From Kitasatospora indigofera (GTDB lineage Bacteria; Actinomycetota; Actinomycetes; Streptomycetales; Streptomycetaceae): 64,000 nt of DNA. This document shows, piece by piece, positions 28,567 through 36,902 of this stretch. A program made the position numbers and the translations under genes. Positions within the stretch are counted from its first letter, which is position 1. Every line of letters begins with the position of its first letter. The notes beneath the pieces are model-generated. The model saw nothing but the letters and a program-made list of their open reading frames with translations, searched no databases and was not told where the DNA came from. The stretch is from contig NZ_BNBO01000013.1 in assembly GCF_014655955.1 (NCBI RefSeq), positions 1-64,000 on the forward strand, in the 5' to 3' direction.

Positions 28567-28624
28567 CTGGGACTCCGGCTCTCGCTCGTTGGCTCGCGCT
28601 CGCGATCTTCCCGATTCCCAGTGT

Positions 28625-28639
28625 TGGAAATCGTTATCG
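28625..28639. promoter_or_regulatory. Possible Zur/Fur-like box in a divergent promoter region
   Basis: TGGAAATCGTTATCG matches the actinobacterial Zur pattern TGAAAATCATTTTCA at 11 of 15 bases, and lies 59 bp before the CooC-like gene. The imperfect inverted repeat TATCG/CGATA also falls here (28636-28648). Confidence 0.3.
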
Positions 28640-28752
28640 TCTCCGATAGCGCCATGCTAGCCGGGGCGAGGGGCCGGACAGGGCAGGGAACGAAGGATTG
28701 CCTCGAACGGGTGATGGCGGGGTTGCTGTGTCGGGGGCGGCGGCCGGGACCT

Positions 28753-28758
28753 TACTCT
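28753..28758 (+). promoter_or_regulatory. -10 box of a probable leaderless promoter (TACTCT) for the Fic-like gene
   Basis: TACTCT ends 6 nt before GTG 28765, with no Shine-Dalgarno sequence in between. Confidence 0.55.
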
Positions 28759-28764
28759 CGGGTA

Positions 28765-29661
28765 GTGAGCACTGGAACAGATCCCCTCGCCCCGCTGGCC
28801 GAGCTGCCCGGGGTGCCCGAGGCCGTCGCCGAGGTCCGCAAGTCCGTGGACCGCCTCTACGGCCACCGTGTGATGCGCCGTCGCGCCTCCGAGGTCACCT
28901 CCGAGGCCGCCCTGCGCGGCGCGCGGGCCTCGGCCGCGCTGGACGGCGCGGACTGGCCGCTGGAGGAGGTCCGCCGGCGCACCGACTTCGGGGCCGACGC
29001 GGAGGCCCGCACGGTCGGGGCCGCGCTGCGGGTGTCCGCCGAGGCCGGGCAGCTGCTGAGCACCTGGCGGCACTCGCCGCTGCAGGTGCTGGCCCGGCTG
29101 CACCTCCTGGCCGCCGGGGACGCCGACGGGACGGCCGGCCGGCCCAGGCGGGCCGGGGAGGGCGCGGAGGCGCTCTTCCCGCTGGAGCTGAAGGCCTCGG
29201 CCGGCCCGGAGGCCGGCTCGGACGCGCCGTCGGCCCCGATCGCCGACCTGCCGCCCGCGCCGGGCGCCGAAGAGGTGGCCGCCCGCCTCGACCAGCTCTC
29301 CACCCTGCTGGTGGCCCGTACCGAGGGCGCGGGCGCCAAGGCCCCGGCGCTCGTGGTGGCCGCGGTGGTGCACGGCGAGTTGCTGGCGCTGCGGCCGTTC
29401 GGCTCGCACAACGGCGTCATCGCCCGGGCCGCGCAGCGCATCGTCCTGATCGCGGAGGGGCTGGACCCGAAGGCCATCTGCCCGGCCGAGGTCGGACTCG
29501 CGGAACTCGGCACGGACTCCTACCGCCGTTCCCTGGGCGGTTACTTGGCGGGTACTCCGGACGGCTTGGCCGGGTGGATCGACCACTGCGGGCGGGCGCT
29601 GCGGCTCGGGACGCGCGAGAGCACGGCCGTCTGCGAGGCGATGCAGCGCGGCATGGTCTGA
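28765..29661 (+). CDS. Degenerate Fic-domain-like protein
   Basis: GTG 28765 gives 298 residues. A central helical region ends in RPFGSHNGVIAR (residues 210-221), aligned with the Fic motif HPFxxGNGRxxR but lacking the catalytic His (Arg), the acidic residue (Ser) and the first Arg (Val). The Asn-Gly pair and final Arg remain. The N-terminal part (ASAALDGADWPLEEVRRR) resembles the substrate-strand region of Fic proteins. AMPylation activity is therefore unlikely, and a binding or scaffold role is possible. It is divergent from the CooC-type ATPase. A Pro/Gly-rich loop occupies residues about 140-165. Confidence 0.75.
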   Translation: MSTGTDPLAPLAELPGVPEAVAEVRKSVDRLYGHRVMRRRASEVTSEAALRGARASAALDGADWPLEEVRRRTDFGADAEARTVGAALRVSAEAGQLLSTWRHSPLQVLARLHLLAAGDADGTAGRPRRAGEGAEALFPLELKASAGPEAGSDAPSAPIADLPPAPGAEEVAARLDQLSTLLVARTEGAGAKAPALVVAAVVHGELLALRPFGSHNGVIARAAQRIVLIAEGLDPKAICPAEVGLAELGTDSYRRSLGGYLAGTPDGLAGWIDHCGRALRLGTRESTAVCEAMQRGMV

Positions 29662-30144
29662 CCGCGCGGGGGGCGTGCGGCGATCGCGTGCGGCGCGGAC
29701 GCGTGCTCGCGCGGCAGTCGGAACGGGTGCGCGAAGGGCGCCGGGCGCGGAGGCGGTCGAACGCTGCGGAGGCGGTGCGCGCCCCGGAAGCGGCGCCCGT
29801 CCGTCGGGTGGCGGACACAGAGATGCGGCGGCACCTGATCCTGCCGGGTGCCGCCGCTGGTACAGGTACCGGGTTACCAAGCATGCACCGGAAGTGCCCA
29901 TCAGACGGGGATCCTGCCCGTTCGTCTGGTGCGGCGGCCCGACAGCGGGTCGGCTGCATGTGGGTGCTCGGTTATCTGTACGCGGTCCGTGGGGCCTGAA
30001 CTGCGTTGTCGGTTTGACCTCTTCGGGTCCTGACCGGGTCTCGCGGGCCGTTGCTTCATTTGTATCGCGTTTCGGGTCAAAGGGGAACCCGAATCGCGAA
30101 GTCTTTGGCTTTTGCCCGTTTTGGGGCGGGCGAATGGAACCGCC
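29662..30144. other. 483-bp convergent gap with a long hairpin
   Basis: No supported gene is seen. The right end (30000-30110) is AT-rich and contains a 13-bp-arm hairpin (30065-30077 with 30087-30099, one mismatch) lying about 45 nt beyond the HAD gene stop, which is a plausible terminator for that gene. Confidence 0.55.
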
Positions 30145-31248
30145 TCAGACAGCCGGGCGCCGGCGCTTGGCCGCGTACCAGATCACCCCGGCGGTCAGCA
30201 GCGCCGTACCGATCGCCACGGCGGTGAGCACCGAGCGGCTCGGGGCGGAGAACTCCGGCAGTCGCCGCCGCAGTTCCACCGGCCGGTCGAAGACCAGCAC
30301 CGGCCACTCGCGCGCGACCGCCTCCTTGCGCAGCGCGCGGTCGGGGTTGACCGCCGACGGATGGCCCACCGCTTCGAGCAGGGGGAGGTCGGTCGAGGAG
30401 TCGCTGTAGGCGTAGCAGTCGGCCAGGTCGTAGCCCTCGGTCTCGGCCAACTCCCTGATCGCGGCCGCCTTGTTCTCCGCGTACGCGTAGTACTCGATCT
30501 CGCCGGTGTAGCGCCCGTCCTCGATCTTCAGCCGGGTGGCGATCACGTGGTCCGCGCCGAGCAGGGCCCCGATCGGCTCGACCACCTCGGAGCCGGAGCT
30601 GCTCACGATCACCACGTCGCGGCCGGCCGCGTGGTGCTGCTCGATCAGGGACGCGGCCTCGTCGTAGATGATCGGGTCGATCAGGTTGTGCAGGGTCTCG
30701 GCCACGATCTCCCGGACCTGCTGGACGTTCCAGCCCCGGGTGAGCGCCGAGAGGTACTCGCGCATCTTCTCCATCTGGTCGTGGTCCGCGCCGCCGACCA
30801 GGAAGACGAATTGCGCGTAGGCGCTCTTCAGCACCGCCCGACGGTTGATCAGGCCGCCCTGGTAGAACGGGCGGCTGAAGGCGAGGGCGCTCGACTTGGC
30901 GATGATGGTCTTGTCGAGGTCGAAGAAGGCCGCCGTCCGGGGGCCCGCGTCGTGCGGGCGCAGGATCGCCGGGCGTGCTGCCACGCCGGCGCCGTCCGGG
31001 GTGCCGCCGTCGGCCGGCGCTTCGCCGTCGGCATCTGCCGGAGGGGCGGTGGCCGGGTCGGAGTGGGCGTGAACGGCGTCGTGACGGGCCGCGCCGGCCT
31101 CCGTCGGGGCCGCGGAGCCGGCCCCGGGGCCCTCCTGGGAGTTCCGTCCGGGGGCGGCCTGCGGGGCGGCCCCCGGGCCGGTCCCGGAGTTCGCGCCGGT
31201 GCCGGTGGTGTCGTCCGCGTACTCGTCGGCGTTCTCGGTGGTGTCCAC
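30145..31248 (-). CDS. HAD-superfamily IB phosphatase with C-terminal membrane anchor
   Basis: This 367-residue protein has motif I FFDLDKTII (residues about 107-115; nucleophile D109-like), motif II VIVSSSGSE, and motif III/IV SDSSTDLPLLEAVGHPSAVNPD, as in SerB-like HAD-IB hydrolases. The first 95 residues are acidic/Gly-rich and probably disordered. A hydrophobic segment near the end (VLTAVAIGTALLTAGVIWYA) followed by KRRRP gives a tail anchor with the enzyme inside the cell. GTG 31248 has no ribosome site, and TATCCT lies 8 nt upstream, so the mRNA is probably leaderless. It is divergent from ssd across the 6C RNA, as in mycobacteria. Confidence 0.9.
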   Translation of the reverse strand: MDTTENADEYADDTTGTGANSGTGPGAAPQAAPGRNSQEGPGAGSAAPTEAGAARHDAVHAHSDPATAPPADADGEAPADGGTPDGAGVAARPAILRPHDAGPRTAAFFDLDKTIIAKSSALAFSRPFYQGGLINRRAVLKSAYAQFVFLVGGADHDQMEKMREYLSALTRGWNVQQVREIVAETLHNLIDPIIYDEAASLIEQHHAAGRDVVIVSSSGSEVVEPIGALLGADHVIATRLKIEDGRYTGEIEYYAYAENKAAAIRELAETEGYDLADCYAYSDSSTDLPLLEAVGHPSAVNPDRALRKEAVAREWPVLVFDRPVELRRRLPEFSAPSRSVLTAVAIGTALLTAGVIWYAAKRRRPAV

Positions 31249-31256
31249 GGGAACCG

Positions 31257-31262
31257 AGGATA
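31257..31262 (-). promoter_or_regulatory. -10 box (TATCCT) of a probable leaderless promoter for the HAD gene
   Basis: TATCCT on the minus strand ends 8 nt before GTG 31248. No Shine-Dalgarno sequence is present. Confidence 0.5.
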
Positions 31263-31371
31263 GAGGGCCCGGCTAAACGGCCCGCCATTCGGTGTACTCC
31301 GGCGCACGCGGGTTTGTGTTTCTGGCCGCTCGGGTACACCATGGAAGTCACGGATCGTTCGCGACCGTGCT

Positions 31372-31450
31372 AACCCGGTCCGGCTCCTCCCCCCCGAGTC
31401 GGACCGTGGATAGACGACCCCCGCTCTCCCCCCGGCGGGGGTCGTCGCAC
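31372..31450 (+). ncRNA. 6C small RNA
   Basis: Two consecutive stem-loops carry C-rich loops. Hairpin 1 has arms 31376-31382/31400-31406 (CGGTCCG/CGGACCG), an inner CTC/GAG pair and a loop with seven Cs. Hairpin 2 has 9-bp arms 31415-31423/31436-31444 and a loop with six Cs. This is the defining architecture of the actinobacterial 6C RNA, and the place between the HAD phosphatase and ssd is where the mycobacterial 6C (B11) RNA lies. A third stem (CGCACGTC 31446-31453 with GACGTGCG 31491-31498, containing GAGCC/GGCTC) could be its terminator, giving a transcript of roughly 125 nt. The C-rich loops are thought to pair with G-rich ribosome sites. Confidence 0.87.
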
Positions 31451-31711
31451 GTCCGGGCCCGTTTTCGAGCCGCTGAAGGCTCTCTCGGGAGACGTGCGCA
31501 GGGGGTGTTCCCATGATGCGCGTCCGGTCGGCCGCGGCATTCGACGGCACCGATCGATCACTCTCCGTATCCAGTTACTCCGAGTGATGCGCGGGCGGAC
31601 AATACGTCATCCCGGTCCGACGGGGCCGTCCGTTCCCTTCTTGCGCAGTTGTTCCCAGTGGTCAACTTTTGTCAATTCCTTCCCATTAGTAGCCCGTGTG
31701 GGTGAACTCGG

Positions 31712-31737
31712 TTATCCACATCCCCGAGTTGTCCACA
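31712..31737 (+). promoter_or_regulatory. Two perfect DnaA boxes upstream of ssd
   Basis: TTATCCACA (31712-31720) and TTGTCCACA (31729-31737) lie in the same orientation 17 bp apart. The first is the E. coli consensus box and the second the Streptomyces consensus box. They sit 168 bp before the ssd start. Confidence 0.6.
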
Positions 31738-31904
31738 GGTATTTGGATCACTGATGACGGAATGCTGATCACCCCCCACCGTGGTCCTCGGCAGCCGGCA
31801 TTCCCTCCCCCACCCGGGGAGCGACCGCCGCCGTCCGAACGGCAGGACTTGGACCACGCGCCGCACCGGTACGCCGGAACGGCGCCTTCCCGGGGGAGAG
31901 CATC

Positions 31905-33020
31905 ATGTCGACACCCGTCACCGGCCACGACCAGCCTGCGGAGCGGGTGCCCGCCGGCCCGCTGATCGTCACCGAGGACGAAGCGCTGGCCGAACACCTG
32001 CTGCGGCTCTGCGCCGCGGCCGGCACCGATCCCCTGCTGGTCTGCGGCGAGCCGCCGCCCCGCCAACTGTGGGAGAGCGCAACGCTGGTGCTCGTCGGGG
32101 ACGATCTCGCCGAGCGCTGCGCGGGGTACGCCCGCCGCCCCGGCGTCCTCCTGCTCGGGCTGGACCTGGACGACTCCGAGATCTGGGTCCGGGCCGTCCA
32201 ACTCGGCGCCGAGCACGTGCTGTTCCTGCCGGACGCCGAGGGCTGGCTGCTGGACCGGATCGCCGACGCGGCCGAAGGGGCAGGGCCACCGGCGCTGACC
32301 GTGGCCGTCCTCGGCGGCCGGGGCGGGGCCGGCGCCTCGACGCTGGCCTGCGCGCTGGCGGTCACCGCGGCCCGTGCGGGCCACCGCACCATGCTGGTCG
32401 ACGCCGACCCGCTGGGCGGCGGGCTCGACATCCTGCTCGGCGGCGAGGGCGCCTCCGGCCTGCGCTGGCCCGATCTGGCGGCCTCGCGGGGCCGGGTGAG
32501 CGGCGCCGAACTGACCAGGGCGCTGCCGGTGCTCCACCGGCTCACCACGCTCTCCTGGGACCGCGGCGACACGCCGGCGGTCCCTCCCGAAGCCATGCGC
32601 AGCGTGCTGGGCGCGGCCCGCCGCCAAGGGGGCCTGGTCGTCGTCGACCTCCCGCGCCACCTGGACCAGGCCGCGGGGCAGGCACTGGAGCAGTCGGACC
32701 TGGCCCTGCTGGTCGTTCCGGCGGAGGTGCGCGCGACGGCCGCCGCGGGCCGGGTCGCCGCGGCCGCCCGGATGCGCCTCACCGACGTCCGGGCCGTGGT
32801 CCGGGTCACCGGGCCGACGGGGCTGGCCGGCGCCGAGATCGCCCGGGGGCTGCGGATGCGGCTCGCCGGCGAACTGCCCCAGGAGCCGGGTCTGACCGTG
32901 GACGTGGAGCGGGGCATCCCGCCGGGCATCCGGGAGCGGGGGCCGCTGGCGCGCTTCTGCGGCAGCTTCCTGGACGAGGTCATGCCGCCGGTGCCGGCCG
33001 TCGGCGGGGGTGTGTGCTGA
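31905..33020 (+). CDS. ssd: CpaE-like/septum-site-determining protein Ssd
   Basis: This 371-residue protein has an N-terminal receiver-like domain without a clear phosphorylatable Asp (residues about 20-120) and a MinD/ParA-like domain starting VAVLGGRGGAGASTLACALA. The P-loop lacks both lysines of the deviant Walker A (GGRGGAGAST), a feature I remember as typical of this actinobacterial CpaE subfamily, so canonical ATP hydrolysis is doubtful. CpaE proteins position Flp/Tad machinery, and the mycobacterial homologue affects septation. ATG 31905 follows GGGGAGAG. The stop overlaps tadA by one base (TGATG). It heads the Tad operon. Confidence 0.9.
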   Translation: MSTPVTGHDQPAERVPAGPLIVTEDEALAEHLLRLCAAAGTDPLLVCGEPPPRQLWESATLVLVGDDLAERCAGYARRPGVLLLGLDLDDSEIWVRAVQLGAEHVLFLPDAEGWLLDRIADAAEGAGPPALTVAVLGGRGGAGASTLACALAVTAARAGHRTMLVDADPLGGGLDILLGGEGASGLRWPDLAASRGRVSGAELTRALPVLHRLTTLSWDRGDTPAVPPEAMRSVLGAARRQGGLVVVDLPRHLDQAAGQALEQSDLALLVVPAEVRATAAAGRVAAAARMRLTDVRAVVRVTGPTGLAGAEIARGLRMRLAGELPQEPGLTVDVERGIPPGIRERGPLARFCGSFLDEVMPPVPAVGGGVC

Positions 33021-34405
33021 TGAACCGTCTGCGCAGATCCCGGGACCGCGGCGGCCCCGGCCCGGCCGTCGGCCAGGGGCACCACGCCGGCCACGGGGAC
33101 CACGCCGGGCCGGGCGTCGGCCAGGGGTTCGGCGCAGGCCGGCCGGCCACGGACGCCCCGGGTGTCCGACGGATCCTCGGGCCGGGCACGACCCCGGCCC
33201 TCGACGGTGCCGCCGGGCCGGAGCGGGCGGCCGCCCTGGTGGACGCGGTGCGGCTGCGGCTGGCCGAGTCGGGCGCGGCGCCCACGGCCGGCTCGGTGGC
33301 GGCGGCCCTGCGGGCCTCCCGTCCCCCGCTGGGCGGCGACGACGTGCTCGACTCCCTCCGGGCCGTCCGGGCCGAACTGGTCGGGGCCGGCCCGCTCGAC
33401 CACCTGCTGTCCGCACCCGACGTCACCGACGTCCTGGTCAACGGACCGGACGAGGTGTGGGTCGACCGGGGCGCCGGTCTGCAGCGGACGGTGGGCGTCG
33501 GGTTCCCCGACGCCGAGGCCGTGCGGCACCTGGCGCACCGCCTCGCCACCGCGGCCGGCCGCCGGCTCGACGACGCCCGGCCCTGGGTCGACGCGAGGCT
33601 CCCCGATGGCACCCGGCTGCACGCGGTGCTGCCGCCGATCGCCGCCGGGTGCACCCACATCTCACTGCGGGTCTGCCGGCCCCGCCCGTTCACGCTCGAC
33701 GAGCTGGTCCTCGCCGGGTCGCTGCCGCCCGCCGGGGCCGAACTGCTCGCCGCCGTCGTCGGGGCGAGGCTGTCGCTGATGATCAGCGGCGGGACGGGCA
33801 CCGGCAAGACCACCCTCCTCGCGGCCGTCCTCGGCCTGGCCGGTCCGGGTGAGCGCATCGTCATCGCCGAGGACTCCGCCGAACTGCGCCCCGCCCACCC
33901 GCATGTGGTCCGGCTCCAGAGCCGCCCGCCGAACCAGGAGGGCCTGGGCGAACTCACCCTGCGGGACCTGGTCCGCCAGGCGCTGCGGATGCGCCCGGAC
34001 CGACTGGTGATCGGCGAGGTGCGCGGGGCCGAGGTGTCCGACCTGCTGGCCGCCCTGAACACCGGCCACGAGGGCGGCTGCGGGACGGTGCACGCCAACA
34101 CGGCGGCCGACGTGCCGGTGCGGCTGGAGGCCCTCGGCTCGCTGGCGGGTCTCGACCGGCTCTCGCTGCACAGCCAGTTGCGGGCCGCGCTGGACGTCGT
34201 GGTGCACCTCGTCCGGGATCCGGTCACCGGTCTGCGCCGGATCGCCGAGGTCCACACGTTGACCGGCGACCGGCACGGACTTGCCGCCACCATCGCGGCC
34301 GTGAGCTTCACCGCCGCGGGGGCGCTGCTGCCCGGCCCGGGGTGGGAGCGGCTGGCCCAGTTGTGCGCGGCTCGCGGAGTGCCCCTCCAGGGCGGGCCGG
34401 GATGA
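33020..34405 (+). CDS. tadA: TadA/CpaF-family secretion ATPase
   Basis: This 461-residue hexameric-type ATPase has a disordered Gly/His-rich N-terminus (about 60 residues), the TadA N-domain (VTDVLVNGPDEVWVDR), Walker A ISGGTGTGKTTLL (residues about 255-265), IAEDSAEL (Asp box), Walker B RLVIGEVRGAE and His-box EGGCGTVHANTA. It would power assembly or secretion of Flp pilins through TadB/TadC. Its stop overlaps the ATG of a short out-of-frame sequence (34402). Homologues are usually of similar length. Confidence 0.93.
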   Translation: MNRLRRSRDRGGPGPAVGQGHHAGHGDHAGPGVGQGFGAGRPATDAPGVRRILGPGTTPALDGAAGPERAAALVDAVRLRLAESGAAPTAGSVAAALRASRPPLGGDDVLDSLRAVRAELVGAGPLDHLLSAPDVTDVLVNGPDEVWVDRGAGLQRTVGVGFPDAEAVRHLAHRLATAAGRRLDDARPWVDARLPDGTRLHAVLPPIAAGCTHISLRVCRPRPFTLDELVLAGSLPPAGAELLAAVVGARLSLMISGGTGTGKTTLLAAVLGLAGPGERIVIAEDSAELRPAHPHVVRLQSRPPNQEGLGELTLRDLVRQALRMRPDRLVIGEVRGAEVSDLLAALNTGHEGGCGTVHANTAADVPVRLEALGSLAGLDRLSLHSQLRAALDVVVHLVRDPVTGLRRIAEVHTLTGDRHGLAATIAAVSFTAAGALLPGPGWERLAQLCAARGVPLQGGPG

Positions 34406-34516
34406 CCGCGAGCGAGGCGCAGACGCTGTTCGCCCTGGGGCTCTTCGGCCTGTTGCTGGCCGCCGGGGTGCTGTTGGGGCCGGGAGCCCGGAGAAGCCCG
34501 TCGCGAGGAGACGAGA
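34402..34516 (+). other. Short out-of-frame membrane-peptide frame between tadA and tadB
   Basis: ATG 34402 overlaps the tadA stop (ATGA) and opens a frame encoding TASEAQTLFALGLFGLLLAA, an apparent membrane helix in good codon usage to about 34490. The frame then continues without stop to 34986, out of frame with tadB, with poor codon usage. It may be a decayed small gene or the detached N-terminus of TadB. Confidence 0.35.
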
Positions 34517-35629
34517 ATGACCGTAAGTCAGCTGGACCTGTACTCGGCGGCGGCGCTCTGCGGAGCGGTGGCGGCCGCCCGGCAGGTGCTTCGACGGCGG
34601 GTTGCCGCCGGCCGGTACGCCAGGCTGCTGCCCGTCGGTGCCGTGGGTACCCCGGCCGGGCCCGCGACCGGGGCCGGTGCGCGGTCCTCGTCACGGCCGG
34701 GAACGCGGTGGCGGGCCTGGAGCGCGCTCCGCGAGCGGCTCGCCACGGCGCCGTCCGTCCGGCCGCCCTGGCTGGTGCCCGAACTGCTGCTCCTGCCTGC
34801 CGGATCGGTCGCCTGGCAGGTGTTCCACTCCCCGTTGCCGCCGGCCGTCGCGGCGGCCGCCGTGCTGCCGCTGCACCGGTGGCGCCGACGCCGTCACCTG
34901 GCGGCCGAGGCCCGGCGGCGGGCCTCGGCCGTGATCGAACTCTGCGTGGCGCTGTCGGCCGAGCTGCGCAGCGGGGCGACGCCTGAGCAGGCCCTGCACA
35001 CGGTCACCTCCCGGCTGGCCGGCGCCCCGGAGTCGCTGCGCCGGCTCGGGCGGGAGCCGGCGGCGCGGCTGGCCGCGGGCCGGTACGGCGGGGACGTCCC
35101 GGCCGCCTTCGAGCTGCTGGCCGAACTGCCGGGGGGTGGCGGGGCGGCCGCGATCGCGGCCTGCTGGCGGGTCAGTGCGGCGAGCGGCTCGGGGTTCGCA
35201 GGCGGGCTGGACCAGGTGGCCGAGGCGCTCCGGGCCGAGCAGGCCCTGGCGGAGGAGATCGAGGGCGAGCTGGCCGCGCCGCGGACCACGATCGCCGTGC
35301 TCGCGGCGCTGCCGGTGCTCGGGCTGCTGCTCGGCGCCATGCTCGGTGCCCACCCGCTCGACATCCTGCTGCACACCCCGGCCGGGCTGGCCTGCCTGGC
35401 GGGCGGAACGGCCCTGGAAGTGGCCGGGCTGGCCTGGACGACCCGGATCGTACGGACGGCGCGAGGCGGTGCGGACGACCCGGGGGCGCTGCGGGCCGGG
35501 GAAGGACCGGCGCCGGCGCGGGGCAAGGTGGGTGGCAGGGCGGATGGCGATGCGCGCTGCGGGATCTCACGGCCCCGCAGGGCACCGGGAAGAGCCGGCG
35601 CCGGCCGGGAGCGGGCGGTGCTCCGGTGA
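34517..35629 (+). CDS. tadB: TadB-type inner-membrane protein (T2SF domain)
   Basis: ATG 34517 has GAGGAG 7 nt upstream and gives 370 residues. Membrane segments surround a T2SF helical domain (IELCVALSAELRSGATPEQAL, AIAACWRVSAASGSGFAGGLDQVAEALRAEQALAEEIEGELA read in short motifs), with two further helices at residues about 255-310. The C-terminal 60 residues are charged and Gly/Arg-rich. It forms the platform for the TadA motor together with TadC. The start of the next gene overlaps its stop (GTGA). Confidence 0.88.
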   Translation: MTVSQLDLYSAAALCGAVAAARQVLRRRVAAGRYARLLPVGAVGTPAGPATGAGARSSSRPGTRWRAWSALRERLATAPSVRPPWLVPELLLLPAGSVAWQVFHSPLPPAVAAAAVLPLHRWRRRRHLAAEARRRASAVIELCVALSAELRSGATPEQALHTVTSRLAGAPESLRRLGREPAARLAAGRYGGDVPAAFELLAELPGGGGAAAIAACWRVSAASGSGFAGGLDQVAEALRAEQALAEEIEGELAAPRTTIAVLAALPVLGLLLGAMLGAHPLDILLHTPAGLACLAGGTALEVAGLAWTTRIVRTARGGADDPGALRAGEGPAPARGKVGGRADGDARCGISRPRRAPGRAGAGRERAVLR

Positions 35630-36528
35630 GCGGGTCGGCCGGGCCGGCCGTGGTCCTGCTGCCGGCCTGGGGTGTGGTCGGGGCGGCCGCCCTGCTGGGT
35701 CACCTCCGGCGGCGCCGGGTACGGCGTCGGGCCGTCCCCCGCCCGCCGGGCGGGCGGCCACGCCTGAAGCACCGTGCAGCAGGTCCTTCCCGGGCCGGAG
35801 GCCGGCCGGAGGGCCGGCGGGGCGGGCCCGCGGCGGGCCCCCGAGGTGCTCGGTCCCGGCGCCCGCAGGGCGGGCCGGTGGCGGCAGGGGAGGCGCAGGC
35901 ACCGGACCGACGGGCCTCGATCTGTCGCACCGCCGCCGTGCTGGCGGCGGGAGCGGCCGTGGCCTGGCTGTTCGGGGGAGCGGGAGGGCCGGCGGCGGGC
36001 CTGCTCCTGGCGGTCGTGCTGCACCGCAGGCTCCCGCGGCCGCGTTCACCCGCCCAGCGTGACGCGGCCGCCGAACAGGAGGCGCTGGCCCGGCAACTCC
36101 CGCTGACGGCGGAGCTGCTGGCAGCCTGTCTCGGGTCCAGCGCCTCGCCCTCCCAGGCCGTCGCGGCCGTGGCGCACAGCGTCGGGGCGCCGATGGGCCG
36201 GCGGCTCGGGACGATCTCCGCCGAACTCGCCCTCGGCGCACGGCCCGAACTCAGTTGGGGCCGGCTCGGTGAGGAGTGCCCGGTGCTGGCTCCGCTGGGC
36301 CGGTGCCTGGTCCGGGCGAGTGTCAGCGGGGCTCCGCCCGCCGGCCCGCTGCTGGGCCTGGCCCGGGCTCAACGGGCCTGCGCGGCCCGGGCGGCCCACG
36401 CCCGGGTCCGTCGCGCGGGAGTGCTCGCCACGGCTCCGCTGGGCGTCTGTTTCCTGCCGGCCTTCGTCCTGATCAGTGTCGTCCCGGTGGTCATCGGTCT
36501 GACCCGGATGTTCGCCGGGCGGATGTGA
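35626..36528 (+). CDS. tadC: TadC-type inner-membrane protein (T2SF domain)
   Basis: This 300-residue protein has an N-terminal membrane helix, a long Arg/Gly/Pro-rich linker (residues about 28-95), a second hydrophobic segment, the T2SF core (LARQLPLTAELLAACLGSS, EECPVLAPLGRCLVRASVSG) and a C-terminal hydrophobic pair (LATAPLGVCFLPAFVLISVVPVV). It is coupled to tadB through GTGA. The arginine-rich linker is longer than I would expect. Confidence 0.87.
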   Translation: MSGSAGPAVVLLPAWGVVGAAALLGHLRRRRVRRRAVPRPPGGRPRLKHRAAGPSRAGGRPEGRRGGPAAGPRGARSRRPQGGPVAAGEAQAPDRRASICRTAAVLAAGAAVAWLFGGAGGPAAGLLLAVVLHRRLPRPRSPAQRDAAAEQEALARQLPLTAELLAACLGSSASPSQAVAAVAHSVGAPMGRRLGTISAELALGARPELSWGRLGEECPVLAPLGRCLVRASVSGAPPAGPLLGLARAQRACAARAAHARVRRAGVLATAPLGVCFLPAFVLISVVPVVIGLTRMFAGRM

Positions 36529-36635
36529 GCGACCCCCTCAGGTTTTCGGGGCGCCGGCGCTTTTTCGAAAATCCTCGATTTCCCTCATGTTCCCACTTCC
36601 GCAATCAAGTTCCCACGACCGAAGGAGCATCCGGC

Positions 36636-36902
36636 ATGGCAGAGATCATCGTTTCCCGGGCCACCGACCGCCTCCCGCACCGCGCTCTCTCCGCACTCTG
36701 CCGACGGCGTGGCCGCTGGGCCGCGATCCGCGTCCGCAGGATGCCGAACGGCGGCCGGGACAGCGGGATGAGCACGGCCGAGTACGCGGTCGGCACCCTG
36801 GCGGCCTGTGCCTTCGCCGCCATCCTCTACAAGGTCGTCACCAGCGGCGCGGTGAGCGGCGCGCTGACCGACATCCTCAATCGGGCCCTCAGTGCGGCGT
36901 GA
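36636..36902 (+). CDS. DUF4244 pilin-like (Flp) protein
   Basis: This 88-residue protein has a basic leader (ALCRRRGRWAAIRVRRMPNGGRDSG), then the pilin-like hydrophobic helix GMSTAEYAVGTLAACAFAAILYKVV; the Gly just before MSTAEYA marks a possible prepilin cleavage site, with the conserved Glu at +5. A short tail ends NRALSAA. It is the likely major subunit or a pseudopilin of the Tad system. GAAGGAG lies 8 nt before ATG 36636. It overlaps the TadE-like gene by 11 bp. Confidence 0.9.
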   Translation: MAEIIVSRATDRLPHRALSALCRRRGRWAAIRVRRMPNGGRDSGMSTAEYAVGTLAACAFAAILYKVVTSGAVSGALTDILNRALSAA

